From Ventricola sp051883735 (GTDB taxonomy: Bacteria > Bacillota > Clostridia > Christensenellales > Aristaeellaceae): a stretch of 6,191 nucleotides of DNA. A program made the position numbers and the translations under genes. Location of the stretch: positions 1 through 6,191 of the forward strand of contig JBJEUH010000061.1 in assembly GCA_051883735.1 (NCBI GenBank), read 5' to 3'. A model generated the notes under the pieces. That model was not told where the DNA came from. It made no database searches and saw only the letters and a list, made by a program, of their open reading frames with translations. Below are positions 5,499-6,191 of this stretch, in pieces (position 1 is the first letter of the stretch; each line of letters opens with the position of its first letter).

Positions 5499-5941
5499 AC
5501 CAGCTTCTGATGGAGACCGCCGCCGCAGCGCTTGGCTCCGTCGCCTTCTCGCTGCTCTTCGGCGCGCCGGAAATTTACTACCTCGAATGCGGTCTGACCG
5601 GCGGCGTCGGCTGGTTGCTGTATCGCCTTCTGACGGACTTCACGCCGTGTCAGGCTACCCTGGCCACCTTCCTGGCCGCCGCGGCCGTCGCGCTGTACTC
5701 CAGGATCGCCGCGGTGCGCAGGCGCTGCCCGACCACCGTGTTCCTGATCGCCGGCATCTTCCCGCTCGTTCCCGGCGCGGGCATCTACTGGACGGTCTAC
5801 TATCTGGTCACGGGCGAGGCTGCGCTGGCCTGGTCCAGCGGCGCCACGGCGCTGAAGGCCGCCTTCGCCATCGTGCTGGCCATCGCCGCGGCCTTCGAGC
5901 TTCCGCGCGGCGCGTTTCGCTGCTTTGCCCGGCGCGGGTGA
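5495..5941 (+). CDS. Threonine/serine exporter family protein, ThrE C-terminal domain (YjjB-like)
   Basis: Small membrane half of the split exporter. 148 residues, normal for YjjB-type proteins, and largely hydrophobic, with segments at about 8-22, 28-46, 54-72, 80-106 and 118-134. The conserved CPTTVFLIAGIFPLVPG (78-94) mirrors the PLIPG motif of the partner, in line with the two halves being related and forming one transporter. The GTG start overlaps the upstream stop (GTGA) and has a near-perfect ribosome site, so the two are almost certainly co-translated. The same frame is open far upstream (to about 4730), but that part lies over the YjjP-like gene and encodes an Arg/His-rich shadow. 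No hairpin terminator is visible after the stop, and a tRNA promoter begins about 50 bases on. Confidence 0.88.
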   Translation: MNQLLMETAAAALGSVAFSLLFGAPEIYYLECGLTGGVGWLLYRLLTDFTPCQATLATFLAAAAVALYSRIAAVRRRCPTTVFLIAGIFPLVPGAGIYWTVYYLVTGEAALAWSSGATALKAAFAIVLAIAAAFELPRGAFRCFARRG

Positions 5942-5994
5942 GCCTGTGCCGCAGACGGATTCTGACATCTTTTGGAAAAAATGACAAAAAGGGA

Positions 5995-6023
5995 TTGACA
6001 ATTCCGCCTCGCGGAGTTATAAT
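5995..6023 (+). promoter_or_regulatory. Perfect-consensus sigma-A promoter for the tRNA genes
   Basis: TTGACA (5995-6000), 17 bases, TATAAT (6018-6023): both boxes and the spacing are exactly consensus. An A/T-rich stretch at about 5969-5990 resembles an UP element. The start should fall near 6030, just before the tRNA-Ile at 6035. The spacer holds a small dyad, TCCGC-CTC-GCGGA (6003-6015). The rest of 5942-5994 shows nothing else. Confidence 0.92.
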
Positions 6024-6034
6024 TCTTTTTGTTC

Positions 6035-6111
6035 GGATTGATAGCTCAGTCGGTTAGAGCACCCGCCTGATAAGCGGGAGGTCGGTGGTTCGAGTCCACT
6101 TCAATCCACCA
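6035..6111 (+). tRNA. tRNA-Ile (anticodon GAU)
   Basis: Full cloverleaf of 77 bases. The acceptor stem GGATTGA (6035-6041) pairs with TCAATCC (6101-6107), followed by discriminator A and an encoded CCA (6109-6111). The anticodon stem CCCGC/GCGGG encloses loop CTGATAA with GAT at 6069-6071, which reads isoleucine ATC/ATT. The T arm has the TTCGAGT loop. First gene after a consensus promoter. Confidence 0.97.
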
Positions 6112-6114
6112 TAT

Positions 6115-6189
<75 letters not shown>

Positions 6190-6191
6190 AG

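Overview
The window looks like a contig piece from a GC-rich (about 60% by eye) member of the Bacillota, probably an anaerobic Clostridia-type organism. The evidence is strong AGGAGG-type ribosome sites, near-consensus sigma-A promoters, an AmiC/D/E/F-like (Gram-positive) peptide transporter, and tRNA genes with encoded CCA. I cannot name the species. A run of exactly 100 N (1481-1580) marks a scaffold gap.

Left part, + strand (1-3474): the end of an oligopeptide ABC transporter operon. In order it holds the 3' part of an OppB/AmiC-type permease, an OppC/AmiD-type permease cut by the N gap, an OppD/AmiE-type ATPase whose start lies in the gap, and a complete OppF/AmiF-type ATPase. Genes that can be joined overlap by a few bases, as expected for one transcript. 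The reading frame stays open across the N run by chance, giving a false permease-ATPase fusion. A 14-bp perfect hairpin (3523-3564) with A and T tracts closes the operon and can serve both strands.

Middle, - strand (3654-4482): a QueD/PTPS-family protein with a C-terminal zinc ribbon. Reading leftwards, it is preceded by a strong promoter (4482-4454), a 19-bp palindrome over the predicted transcription start, and a 46-codon ORF that looks like a Fur/PerR-family regulator with its whole centre deleted. The QueD-like protein keeps its zinc histidines but appears to lack the usual catalytic cysteine.

Right part, + strand (4533-6191): a divergent promoter, overlapped by a 17-bp perfect palindrome, drives a two-gene ThrE/YjjP-YjjB-type split exporter whose genes overlap by four bases. 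After it, a perfect-consensus promoter drives tRNA-Ile(GAU) and tRNA-Asn(GUU), 3 nt apart, in an array that may continue past the window.

Most of the window is ordinary housekeeping and transport. The part most worth a second look is the 4217-4560 divergent regulatory region: the Fur-family remnant, its palindrome, the unusual QueD, and the second palindrome on the exporter promoter. I see no CRISPR array, insertion sequence, phage gene or defence system.
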